Positions 36,296 to 46,476 of a stretch of 64,000 bases of DNA are shown here, in pieces (positions within the stretch are counted from its first letter, which is position 1; the number at the start of each line of letters is the position of its first letter). Location of the stretch: NCBI GenBank assembly GCA_023014335.1, contig JAECYW010000003.1:2480001-2544000 (forward strand), given 5' to 3'. Below the pieces are notes generated by a model. It was given only the letters and a program-made list of their open reading frames with translations, made no database searches and was not told where the DNA came from. The position numbers were made by a program, and so were the translations under genes. Source of the DNA: Galerina marginata (lineage: Eukaryota > Basidiomycota > Agaricomycetes > Agaricales > Galerinaceae).

Positions 36296-37979
36296 CTAGG
36301 TTGCGACAGGTGCCTTGACTTGCTCAACACGAGGGTACAGGAAGCATCCAGGGAACTGCTCCTTGATTAGCTTTTCGAGCCACCAGTATGGAGTGAGGTA
36401 TGTAATGTCAGTCTCATCGACGGGACCTCCACCCCCAGTGAGCATGCCGATGATGCGACCATCTCTGCCCACGACAATGGCACCAGAATCACCGGGGTCG
36501 GAGAACGTAGTGTACTCGAGGTCCGATTTGTCATAGCCAAGGACTGCAATTTCGATAGAGACGTCGTGGATGCCATGGCGGGTGAAAGATTCCAAGCCGT
36601 TAACACGACCAAAGGTGGTGCCAGTGGATAGACCGTGCTTGGTGCAAAGTAAGGCCTTCGTCCTGTGAATATCGAAGTCCTGGGGACTGTTAAATTCAGA
36701 CTCAGGAACGACACCGAACGCCTGGAGGAGGCCATTCACCGGCCAGTCGAATTTCTTTTTATCCTCAGCCTGGGAGAACATGAGGTTGACAAAGTCAAGT
36801 GCTGTCTTATTCCCTTCTGCGGAGGAAGGACAAATGATCGTCAGTTACAAGTTAAAACAGTGAGGAGGAAAAGAATGACGTACCGACATATATCTTGTTG
36901 CCTTTGAAATTGTCCCAATCTATCATCTCACGATCTATTTCAATGAAGCTCCAGTCCTTGGTAAACTGGTGGGATCCGACAGCGACCTCGATCTCTGAGC
37001 AATGTAGAACAGAGCCAAAGACTCGTTGCTCAGCTGCGGAACGATATTTGGTTACTTCACCAAGGAGTTTGTTTGCCTTGTCGATCCTCCTCCTCGCCTT
37101 CTCTATCGAGCCCTTGATCTCGTTCCGCCTTTTAGGTTTTCTGGAGTCTTCTCCTTCGACCTCATCTCCCAGCGTCTTGAGTGACGTGTTCCAGCTCTCG
37201 ATAGAGATGCACAGGTCCTCAATCTTTTTAGTGATAGCCATTGTTGCGTTTTCGTATGCACCGATACCGAGGGCGATGATGTCCTCACGAGCCTGACCCA
37301 TGTTCATCTTCCGCATCATGGGCTTATTTTGAAAAAGGGGAGGGGGACGGGCAACATGGGCGCAGGTGAGGAGCGCGACCCGGTCATTGTCATTGCCGAG
37401 GCAATAATATAGAGCACCGGTCCCTTCAAAATGAGGAGACTTTAAGGGTGCAATCGGTAGACCTAGAGCGTGGCTGAAGTTTTTCCTAAGTTCAGCGATA
37501 GGATCAAGGAGAGGATCAAGAGAGAGGAGCTTGGGTCCAGCGGAACGATGAAGACGGGATTCGATGAAGGCCACTTGGATGTCAGTAAAGCCAGCGTCCT
37601 TGAGGACACTGAGAATGGCATCTCCAGCAGCAACAGCATCGTTGTAAAGGAGTGAGTAAGGCTCGACGCCAACGGTAATAACGAAGGGGCAGAATGGATC
37701 GGCCTCTCCAGCATCAGCGTAGGCAAGGGGATTAATGGCATTCCAGTCCACCTTGAGAGAGTCGAGTTTGGCTACGATCCTCCATCCAATAGACAGCCAA
37801 AAAGGGCGAATAGGGTGATTGTAAATGGGACGAGCGGCTCGGTATATCCCCTGAGCATGGTTGCCCGTGTGCTTGTACCATGCAGGCCCAGTCTTATGGA
37901 TACAGGGGGTCTCACTGCCGTAAAAATCCGTGTAAGCGTTGGCATATTTATCGGACAGTCGGACGCGTTCAACAGACAT
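36296..37979 (-). CDS. Trypsin-like (S1-type) serine protease domain protein
   Basis: The start at 37979 gives MSVERVRLSDKYANAYTDFYG. There is no signal peptide, so the protein is probably intracellular. Residues 1-200 form an N-terminal region of unknown fold. The catalytic-type domain then follows: LLTCAHVARPP (His position, near 37360), a long charged insert with coiled-coil character (near 37080-37250), WSFIEIDREMIDW (candidate Asp, near 36935), and FSDPGDSGAIVVGRDGRIIGML (Ser of GDSG, near 36480). One intron near 36880-36820 joins the two large exons. The triad motifs are present, so activity is possible, but the roughly 130-residue insert between His and Asp is unusual. It interrupts the P450 array on the opposite strand. 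Proteins of this arrangement form a lineage-expanded family in mushrooms as far as I recall. Confidence 0.8.
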
Positions 37980-38490
37980 TTATACAAGTGAAAAAGGCAG
38001 TCCAAGGTCAACTAGAGCGGTTCGTTAGTTGAGACTGTTGAGTGAGACAAGGTCTATGGCATCACCAGGGTGTTGAGACTCGAAGGTCATTTCGGAACGC
38101 TTCTTGTTGGGCAGTGAATTTGTGAATTTCCAGGTAGAAGGCTGCAGCGTTTGGTCATCGATTAACTGAGGTGTTGTGGTGAGCCGGCGTATATGCCACA
38201 TCTTTACGAAATCCATCACGACTCTTCAATTGAACATGCGTTCAACGCCTACGCCTTCGCCTTCTTCGCTCATATTCGGAGGGGAGAGGATTACTCTGCT
38301 TGAATCTTGTCTTCGTTTCGTTGAATCTGATAACGAAGGCGTGGGGGATATGGACTTTGATTACGTCTTTGACTGACTTTAGTTTGACAGCCAGCCTGAG
38401 GCAGGTGGTTTGGCTTCGGGTGACATCGTGAATGTTGCAGTCGCTGCTTGCGCCGCATATAAGAATCTGTTGCAGGCGGTTCTGTTGCTG
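37980..38490. promoter_or_regulatory. Divergent promoter between the trypsin-like gene and P450 copy 2
   Basis: 511 bp between divergent starts. No repeated element. A single ATCTGATAA at 38325-38333 is close to the chance expectation. Confidence 0.4.
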
Positions 38491-40585
38491 ATGCCCAGCA
38501 TGCCTGACCTCTTTACAGTAGGGGCAGTCATATTCGCCATATACCTCATATCGAACTGGTTTCAGTCGCGCACATACCAGGTGAGTACTCAACCTGCTTT
38601 CCACGAATGTGGCGGATGCTATGCTAATGGGTGCACGTGTAGTTGAGGCATATACCTACTGTTGGTTCATCTAATATCCTCTTCTCGTACATCGATGCCT
38701 TCCGATTTACCCGCCATGGACAAGAAATGATTCAAGAAGGGTATGAAAAGGTATTCGAGCCTTTCAGTCAACTTGGAATGCCCGTCTCCCGTCTCATACC
38801 AATCATTGAAGCATTACGGAACTGCTTTCAAGGTGCCAGATAGATCGAGGTGGCTTGTCATCGTTAGTGGGCCTCAGATGGTTGATGACATTCGGCGAGC
38901 AAGTGACGAACAGTTGGTCGTTGACGACGAGGTATTTAATTTTTGCCAGAGAGCGGACAAAATACTGACCACCTATCTAAACAGACCGTCCAGACTGATT
39001 TTAACTTTGGTCGCCAAGTTCGCCTTGACACGTACCACATCGGAATCGTGAGGACCCCATTGACGAGAAATCTTGCGATCCGTTTCGAGGATATCAAAGA
39101 TGAAATTTTCTGCGCTTTCAATGACCTAATTCCAGCGGTAAACAATGGTATGCTGCCTCTGTTTCTGTCTGCGCTGTGCTGATGATGAAGTTAGACTGGA
39201 TGACCGTTCCTGTCATGAGCACAATAATGAGGATTGTCAGTAGGACAAACAACCGCTTCCTCGTTGGCCTACCCTTGTGTCGGTAAAACCATAAAAACCC
39301 TAAATTGAAACTGACAAGCAACTAAATAGGTAAAGACCCAGACTACACAGAACTCAGTGAACAGTTCGCAGTCGACGTCTTTCTGAGCGCCCGGTTCATA
39401 AACCTCTTTCCAAAATTGCTCAGGCCGTGATTATCTTCACACTTACTCCCAAGGAATTCTCCTACTCACGAATCTGTTGATCTAGCATTGTGGGTCGATG
39501 TATGACCAAGGTTCCTGCAAACATCAAGCGCGCTGTATCCCATGTCGGACCTTTAATTGAATACCAACTCGAGCAGGAAAAGAGACATGGAAAAGACTGG
39601 CCAGATAAACCAGTATGTGCCCCAATAAAAGTGTTCATGTTTTGCCGTTTAGCTTTTATTTAAATTTATAGAATAACTTGATCTCCTGGTTATTGGACGA
39701 AGCCGAAGGTCCACGAAGAGCTATTAAGGACTTGGTCGTTCGCCTTTTTGCCATCAATTTTGCGGCCATACATACCACAACGAGTGTAAGTTCAAGCTTT
39801 TACCCCGATGCGTGTTGCTGAAATGGGACTCTATGCCCAGGCGTTAAGTGAGGTGCTATTTAATCTGGCGGCATACCCACAGTATGCTGCGCCAATGCGC
39901 GAAGAAGTAGAGGCAGTCATAGAAGCTGAGGGGTGGACGAAGCTTGCAATGGGGAAATTGCGTAAAGTTGATAGTTTTATCAAGGAATCCCAACGTCTTG
40001 GAGCAGGATCATGTGAGTTCAGTCATTCCCACATTGGCTGTTAGACTGATGGTCCGTCGCACTTTCCAGTGTCGCTGAATCGCAAAGTCGTGAAAGATTT
40101 CACCTTTTCAAATGGGATCACTTTACCAGCAGGTACTGAACTGGCAGCCGCGACATATTCGACCCATATGGATGATGTAGGTCTTTTGTGATCTATACAA
40201 ACTATCTAGTAATCTTTTTTGTTCCTCAGCGAAACTATGATAATCCTGACGAGTTTCAGGGGTTCAGATTCGCAGAGGTGCAAGACGAAGTGGGAGAAAG
40301 CATGAAACGTCATTTTGTCTCCCTCACGCCGGAATACCTGACCTTCGGAACCGGCCGACATGCATGGTGTGTTTCCTTATGATTCAAAGCTGAAGCTCTG
40401 TCTGAAATGTCAACAGCCCAGGACGTTTCTTTGCAGCCAACGAGATTAAGGCTATGTTCGCATTTATTTTGTTGAATTATGACGTGAAATTGCCCACTGA
40501 GGGCCCTCGACCCGAGACCTCCTGGTCTCACGGTCGTAGGATTCTTGACAGAACGGCAGACGTTATGTTTAGGAAGCGAATGTAG
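38491..40585 (+). CDS. Cytochrome P450 monooxygenase, cluster copy 2
   Basis: The start is the ATG at 38491 (MPSMPDLFTVGAVIFAIYLISNW), a single membrane anchor. Then come LRHIPTVGSSNILFSYIDAF, VIVSGPQMVDDIRRASDEQ near 38880 and PLTRNLAIRFEDIKDEI near 39065. The I-helix is NFAAIHTTTS near 39765, followed by the ExxR motif KESQRL near 39995. The haem loop FGTGRHACPGRFF is split by an intron with TG|C at the haem cysteine (about 40369-40420). It ends DVMFRKRM. Exon-intron layout matches copy 1. The N-terminus differs from copies 1 and 3 (no MQPT start) but is the one the decayed relic at 43.7 kb descends from or shares. Confidence 0.9.
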
Positions 40586-41274
40586 ACCATAGTGTCAAAT
40601 TCAAGGTTGCATGCTTCAGATGATGGGAATCAGTGCCTGTCCCATTTGTTGCTCAGTCATCCTTTTCAAACTTGATGACGGTCAACGCATGGGAGAAACT
40701 ATACAAGTCTTGCGTCTATGTCGAAGGTGGTCACCTGTGGAGTCTTGATATTTACTGTCTACTTCTGCAGGTTCGAACACTCGCAAGGTCTTCAACCACA
40801 TGGCAAAGACGAGTGTGGCAGCTTCGAAGCTGTCGCGAAAATGCATGCTTCACATAAAGCCTTCGTTGCAAGCTTAAGCATAAGAAGTAACAAGACCAAA
40901 ACGGAGTTGGAACAGGCAGGCCAAGCGGGGTCGTCTTACTCAACGTCTTTCTGTAGGCGTTCACCAACCTCGACGTTTTCCATGCAACCTCGACACTCGG
41001 CCAATTCGTCCTTGACCGCTTCGGTTTGTGCGTCAGTCTCTTTGTTCCATGTTGCAATATTGAAATATGCCACAGATAACAACTGAGCACCTAAACTAAT
41101 TAGCCTAGCAAATTTGACAACCGAGGGAGCCTTCCACTTAGCGACTTCAGACACCAGCACTTGTGACTGCGAAAACCAATCAAATTCGTTCAGAACCAAC
41201 ATGTGACTGTTTGCCTTCAGCGTTTCGCATACAAAAGCTCATGTGAAGCATACCCATCGACTTGGTTTCACACC
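40586..41274. other. Spacer between P450 copies 2 and 3
   Basis: 689 bp holding one weak minus-strand open frame (listed separately). The last 60 bp before copy 3 resemble the 5' flank of copy 1 (shared GCATACAAAA), so part is duplicated promoter. Confidence 0.45.
40936..41202 (-). CDS. Possible small hypothetical protein
   Basis: 88-codon frame beginning MLVLNEFDWFSQSQVLV with an amphipathic, coiled-coil-like second half (KETDAQTEAVKDELAECRG). Protein-like composition, but no recognisable domain and no clear exon continuing it. It may be a remnant of a longer gene lost when the P450s were duplicated around it. Confidence 0.25.
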   Translation of the reverse strand: MLVLNEFDWFSQSQVLVSEVAKWKAPSVVKFARLISLGAQLLSVAYFNIATWNKETDAQTEAVKDELAECRGCMENVEVGERLQKDVE

Positions 41275-43373
41275 ATGCAACCTACTCCATCGGTTCTTCT
41301 ATCAGCCTTGCTTGGGGTATTGTTGATCTACAACTTCATTTCAAGATGGCTTCGTGCACCGACTCACCAAGTTAATGGGTTTCTTATTCTACAATCCTCG
41401 TACTGACGATGCCAGGATAGCTGAGGCACATCCCTACAATCGGTTCGTCCGGAATATTGTCCTCATACTTTGGCGCATTCAAGTTTTTCCGGAATGGTCG
41501 GGATATGATTCAAGAAGGGTACAACAAAGTATGTAATTTTGGCCCCTCTAGATAGTTGGTGGGATCTAACATGCGTCCAAGTATTATGGGACTGCTTTCA
41601 AGGTGCCAACCATGCCAAGATGGGTGGTTGTAGTCAGTGGGCCCCAAATGCTGGATGATATTCGGCGAGCAACCGATGACCAACTGTCCTTCAGGGAAGC
41701 GGTAGCAGAAGTGACGTTTTGGACATGGTTTAAACATTCTCTCGCTGATTGAGGTGATGCAGCTCATCCAAACCGACTACATGATTGGCCGTCAAGTTCG
41801 CCGAGACCCTTACCACGTCAATGTTGTTCGGTCACCATTAACTAGAAATCTCGCAATTCGTTTTCCAGACATCAAGGACGAAATTGCAAGTGCGTTCGTC
41901 GATCTCATCCCTGTGACACAAGAGGGCATGTCGATACTCCTTCCTATTCTTTCTGCTCTTGATCTGATATTACCGACAGGGTGGACCACTGTTCCGGCCC
42001 ACAAGACGGTCGTCAAGATTGTATGCAGGACCAGCAATCGCTTGTTCGTTGGCTTACCTTTGTGTGAGTTATAAGGCGCATTGCTGTAATAACGTCTGAC
42101 GGGCAGTTCCTATCAAGGTAGAAATCCCGATTACAGGGCTCTTAATGAACAATTTACAATCGATGTTGCGAAGGGTGCTCTGCTCATCAACATGTTTCCG
42201 ACTTCCCTTAAGCCGTGAGTCAATATTTCACGTCGACTGATGAAACAACCTCATGCGAAAATATTCAGTGTTGTTGGCCAACTCTTAACCAAGGTCCCTT
42301 CAAATATTAAACGCGCCATTTCCCTTGCTGGTCCCTTAATCCAATCCCAACTTGATCGAGAAAAGTTACACGGCAATGATTGGGTTGATAAGCCGGTGAA
42401 AAAATGACACGCATGAGTATTGGTTACTTTGCTAACCGATGCTCTTTTACCCCAGAATAACCTCATCAGCTGGTTGTTGGAGGAAGCACAAGGACAACAA
42501 AGAACTATTCAGGATCTGGCCATTCGTCTTCTCACTGTGAATTTTGCAGCTATACATACAACGTCGATGGTGAGACGGTTTTCTTACCTTTTAGTGTTAC
42601 ATTTTCACAATTTAAGTCAGGCTTTGACTCATCTTTTGTTCGACCTTGCTACTCATCCGGAGTGTGTTGGACCCATGCGAGAGGAAGTCGAGGCTATTGT
42701 AGGAGCAGAGGGATGGACGAAGGCTTCTATGGGGAAAATGCGCAAAGTTGATAGCTTCGTCAAAGAATCTCAGCGTCTTGCCATCGGAGCCTGCAAGTTC
42801 AATTTATTCGATAGCAAGTTTTTTGTGCAGTAAAAATACTGACCATGATCTGGCAGTGACAATGAACCGCAAAGCCATGAAAGACTTCACCTTTTCGAAT
42901 GGCATTACAGTGCCGGCCGGGACTCATCTTGCAGTTGCGACCTATTCTACCCATATGGACGAGGTGAGTATTTCACCTCTAACTCTTCATTGGAGAAATA
43001 AACCTCTCGTAGAAAAACTATGCCAACCCCCATGATTTCCAAGCCTTTAGGTTTGCAGATATGAGAGACCATGAGGGTGAAGGTCTGAAGCACCAGATGG
43101 TTTCCCTTGGTCCAGATTATGTTACCTTTGGGACAGGACGGCATGCTTGGTAAATATTTTACTTCCCAGGACCCTTTAAAACTAATTATAATGCCCGATA
43201 GTCCTGGTCGCTTCTTCGCTGTTAACGAGCTCAAAGCTATGGTCGCTCATATCTTGCTGAATTACGACGTAAAGTTGCCCCAAAATGGTCCTCGTCCCGA
43301 AAATGTTTGGTTTCAAGCAAATTGTTTCCCAAATAGGAATGCGGATGTGATGTTTAGGAAACGAGTGGCGTAG
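41275..43373 (+). CDS. Cytochrome P450 monooxygenase, cluster copy 3
   Basis: The start at 41275 gives MQPTPSVLLSALLGVLLIYNFISRW, closest to copy 1. Conserved parts: LRHIPTIGSSGILSSY near 41430; VVVSGPQMLDDIRRATDDQ near 41640; PLTRNLAIRFPDIKDEI near 41840; the I-helix NFAAIHTTS near 42550; the ExxR motif KESQRL near 42770; and the haem loop FGTGRHACPGRFF over the intron at 43152-43201. It ends FRKRVA. Many nucleotide stretches match copy 1 almost base for base, including introns, so copies 1 and 3 are probably a fairly recent duplication. No frameshift seen. Confidence 0.9.
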
Positions 43374-43708
43374 TCAACGAGTTGAGGGAATTTATGGGCC
43401 TACTGTTAGTGCACTTGGTCCTGTTCCATGTCCAACACCAATATTCTGACAGATGCAGTCCTCTCAAGCGAGCTCTGGAGCCTTCTGCTCTAGCCATTCC
43501 CAACTGTTTAAATCATTTTCCCTCAGGTTCATGGCTAGAAGTAGAGCTTTTGTTTATCTTAGCGGAATTTCTCTCGCAAGTTGCTGGCCCTGTCGGAATC
43601 AATACACATCGATGTTTAGCCCATGAAATCAGAAACACAACATCGCGCGTCTTTCAGTGCTGGGTTTTGTTGCATTCTTGGTTCGTAAACGATTCCGTTA
43701 CTCACAGT
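43374..43708. other. Spacer before the P450 relic
   Basis: 335 bp with no supported gene. It contains a 124-codon frame on + that runs into the relic and has no domain. Confidence 0.4.
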
Positions 43709-44300
43709 ATGTTCGACCCCTCTGCAGTGGTGCCACTCTGGCAGTCATATTCATAAATATACCTGATATCGAACTGGCGTTACTCAACGACATACTAAGT
43801 GAGTACTCAGTCTGCTCTGCATAAGTGCGACGGATGCTAATTATATGCAGATATGTAGTCGAAGTACATACTTACTACCTAATTTCACTTGGATACTTCC
43901 AGGTTTGTCCGCCATAGACAAAATATGATTCATGCAAGGTACAAAATGGGAATCAGACCGTCAAGTCAACCTGAATTACCCGACTCCTGTCCTAGGCTTC
44001 AAGTATCACGGAACAAACTGCTTTCAAGGTGGAGAATGTGTAGAAACGACTAGTCAATGATTCATTATTGTTGGTGGCCCCTAGACGACTGACGACATTC
44101 GACGAGCAAGTGACGAACAGTTATCTTTAGAGGAAGATGTTGTCGAGGTATTTGAATTCTGCTGGCATGCGATAAGTTACTGACCACCTGAACAGACAAT
44201 TCAGACAGGTCATGCACTGGTCATCAAGTTTGCCTTGATACACACCACATCGTATCGGGATTGTGAGGATTATGTTGTAGAGAAATTCTGCGGATATTTT
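43709..44300 (+). pseudogene. Decayed 5' part of a cytochrome P450 gene
   Basis: Aligns by eye with the first three to four exons and introns of P450 copy 2. The start region 43709-43795 matches the anchor exon (shared GCAGTCATATTC and CTGATATCGAACTGG-type stretches), followed by the GTGAGTACTCA donor. The segment at 44090-44125 matches the GACATTCGACGAGCAAGTGACGA block encoding DIRRASDEQ. The segment near 44220-44300 matches the block encoding RQVRLDTYHIGIVRTPLTRN. Frameshifts and in-frame stops occur throughout, and the homology stops near 44300, so I-helix, ExxR and haem loop are all missing. It is a truncated, non-functional copy. Confidence 0.85.
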
Positions 44301-44439
44301 CGATTTGGCTCAGCCCAAACCAACGGACCACTCATAACTACACTTACATGGACAAATATTGATCTCTTGATCATGACTTACTGCAGAAATATCCAATTGT
44401 TGGCCCTCCATCCAAAAGTCTTACCATTGCCTTACCTGC

Positions 44440-44640
44440 GCCTCATTCCCACCCTGAAAGAGGTCCTCCGGCGAATACCCCCTCTCATTTCTACTCTCCT
44501 TTCAAACGTTTTCCCCTATCTTCTCTTGCCCTCAGCAGTCGAAGCAGCTCTTCATCAACCCAAACTGGACAAGCCAGATAATGAACCGGTGTATTCCTAT
44601 ACACATCCTTTGCTGCAAGTTTTATCTTCAAGATCTTCTC
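44440..44640 (-). pseudogene. Broken duplicate of the 3' end of the ankyrin gene
   Basis: About 200 bp that align with 44725-44925, the C-terminal coding end of the neighbouring ankyrin gene. A 39-bp stretch starting GGTCCTCCGGCGAATACC is identical in both (44463-44501 and 44750-44788). The copy has point changes and no upstream part, so it cannot encode the full protein. Confidence 0.8.
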
Positions 44641-44688
44641 GATATTGAATGCACCAAGGTCTCAGAACCATCAGCCTCTCAATATGCT

Positions 44689-46212
44689 TCATGCCGACAT
44701 CAACCTGCATTTGCACAGTACCTGTGCCTCGTTCCCATCCTTGAAAAGGTCCTCCGGCGAATACCCCCTCTCATTTCTACTCTCCTTCCAGACTTTCTCC
44801 CCACTTTTACTGGCCCTCAGCTGTGCAATCAGTTTTTCATTGACCCGAACCGCAGACGCCAGATAATGAAGCGGCGTATTCCCATACACATCCTTCCCCG
44901 CGAGATCTTGCGTCCCGCTATTCAACAACCACAACACCATCGTGTGCTGCTTCTTCTGGTCAGCCTCATCTTCCGACGTGAACTCGCGCGGAAGAGGCGC
45001 GGTGTCAGCGCGCGAGAAGAGGATCCCGCATACCGTTCGGTGCCGCTGGCGAAGAATTGGGGCGTACCACTTCTGCGTGTCCAGCGTGCGCACGTCGTGC
45101 ACGCTGTGCAAGATCATGGGGGAGATGAGGTTAACTTGCGCGTCTGTCCGCGGGAGAGCGGCAATGTGGAGGAGAGTGTGACCTAGGGCGGTGCTGCCTG
45201 CTGCGCTGAGTGGCGTGGTGGGCGCGCTGCATAGGTGCCGCAGGAAAGGGATGTCGAGCCGAGCAGCAGCAATGTGGAGGATGTGGATTGAGAATACGGG
45301 GGTCCGCAAGGTCAGGTCTGTCCGTGGATCGAGTGCGAGGAGGTCGTACGCTGCGAGGTTCGGCGGATCGCAGAATGCGATGCTCGCCATGTGTGGGGGA
45401 AAGCAGCATGTTGGCGCTGCCAGTGGGAGGATGTTGGGAGAGTAACCGATGGATAGAAGGTGCCGAAGCATGCCTTGCTGTTGAGAGATTATGGCTTCAT
45501 GGATTGGGGAAGAGGCAGAGAGCGATGAGTGGGTCAAGGTTACTGGCAGCTGCGACGGTATTTGTGTGCTCGTCCACCAGGAGTCGTCTGGACTCGCGGC
45601 GCGCACTTGATTGAAGAGCGGGATGTTACCGACGCTGGCAGCTACCTCGAGTGCCGTCCGTGCTGGCTCAGACGCGAAGTGAAACGTTGGAAGGTCGGGC
45701 TCTGTCCAAAATCGAGAGAACGTCTTTTGGCGTGCAGCAATTTCAAAAGCGGTTAGAGACGATATTTGAGGTTGGACGATAGCCTTAGCCGTCATGACCT
45801 TGCTCCGGGGTGGACACATGACATAGCTATCCATATTATAGTTGGGGTCGCGACCGCGGATGAAACGAACGGAGTACTCGTCAAGATATGCCAGCAAAAT
45901 ACCATTGGGATCGGCGCCTTCTCTGATGAGAATGTCCACGTTCTTGGGCAAGACAGCCTTGATCGCCTCAACGAGCGGCGAGGTATAAATCCCGTAGATC
46001 GACCCGGCGATGTACGCGTTTGGAGAGAAAGGATCAAGGAAGTGCGTGCGGGCCCTGCGGGGAGTGTTAACTAGGACCTGCGCTTCGCGACGGGCACCTT
46101 CAGCAAGAATGGCAGAGAGAACAGCAGGATTTGGGTTTCGAGCAGCACGGATACAGGGCAGGTCGTCCTCCATCTCGTGTAGGTCCTCTTCCGTTAGTTC
46201 ATATGCCGCCAT
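44689..46212 (-). CDS. Ankyrin-repeat protein
   Basis: Single-exon gene of 507 codons starting MAAYELTEEDLHEMEDD, unusual here because most neighbours have many introns. Ankyrin units are visible as LVEAIKAVLPKNVDILIREGADPNG (near 45960-45890, in two parts), ALEVAASVGNIPLFNQVR near 45650, SPIHEAIISQQQGMLRHLLSIGYSPN near 45480, HILHIAAARLDIPFLRHL near 45270, and GNTPLHYLASAVRVNEKLIAQL near 44880. They follow the usual helix-turn-helix-loop pattern with TPLH-type turns. No signal peptide, membrane helix or enzymatic domain. A protein-interaction role is inferred. It lies between P450 copies on the opposite strand and has a broken 3' duplicate downstream. Confidence 0.85.
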   Translation of the reverse strand: MAAYELTEEDLHEMEDDLPCIRAARNPNPAVLSAILAEGARREAQVLVNTPRRARTHFLDPFSPNAYIAGSIYGIYTSPLVEAIKAVLPKNVDILIREGADPNGILLAYLDEYSVRFIRGRDPNYNMDSYVMCPPRSKVMTAKAIVQPQISSLTAFEIAARQKTFSRFWTEPDLPTFHFASEPARTALEVAASVGNIPLFNQVRAASPDDSWWTSTQIPSQLPVTLTHSSLSASSPIHEAIISQQQGMLRHLLSIGYSPNILPLAAPTCCFPPHMASIAFCDPPNLAAYDLLALDPRTDLTLRTPVFSIHILHIAAARLDIPFLRHLCSAPTTPLSAAGSTALGHTLLHIAALPRTDAQVNLISPMILHSVHDVRTLDTQKWYAPILRQRHRTVCGILFSRADTAPLPREFTSEDEADQKKQHTMVLWLLNSGTQDLAGKDVYGNTPLHYLASAVRVNEKLIAQLRASKSGEKVWKESRNERGYSPEDLFKDGNEAQVLCKCRLMSA

Positions 46213-46396
46213 GGTGGTCGTGGTTCGAGATTAGGCCCATGGCTATTTTTATCTTCGGAGTCAATTATCAGCACCACACCAATCGCCGCGGTGAGTTGCA
46301 GATATCTACCGCCATTTTTGTTCAATTCTAAAAATCTATCATCAGGCTGTCAGACCTGTCGAATGTTGAACAGCTACATACAAGCCGACTGGAGGA

Positions 46397-46404
46397 TATA
46401 TAAA
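46397..46404 (+). promoter_or_regulatory. Candidate TATA box of P450 copy 4
   Basis: TATATAAA, 73 bp upstream of the ATG at 46477, within the 264-bp divergent spacer shared with the ankyrin gene. Confidence 0.45.
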
Positions 46405-46476
46405 CTACTGTCTATCCATCCGCCGGCGATGTCAAACCTCAGATAAGCAATACCTCGTAGCGCTCTCACAACGAGA

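Noticed and set aside
38325..38333. ATCTGATAA upstream of P450 copy 2
   Set aside because: Single copy. About one such match per 64 kb and both strands is expected by chance, and P450s are not an expected iron-GATA target.
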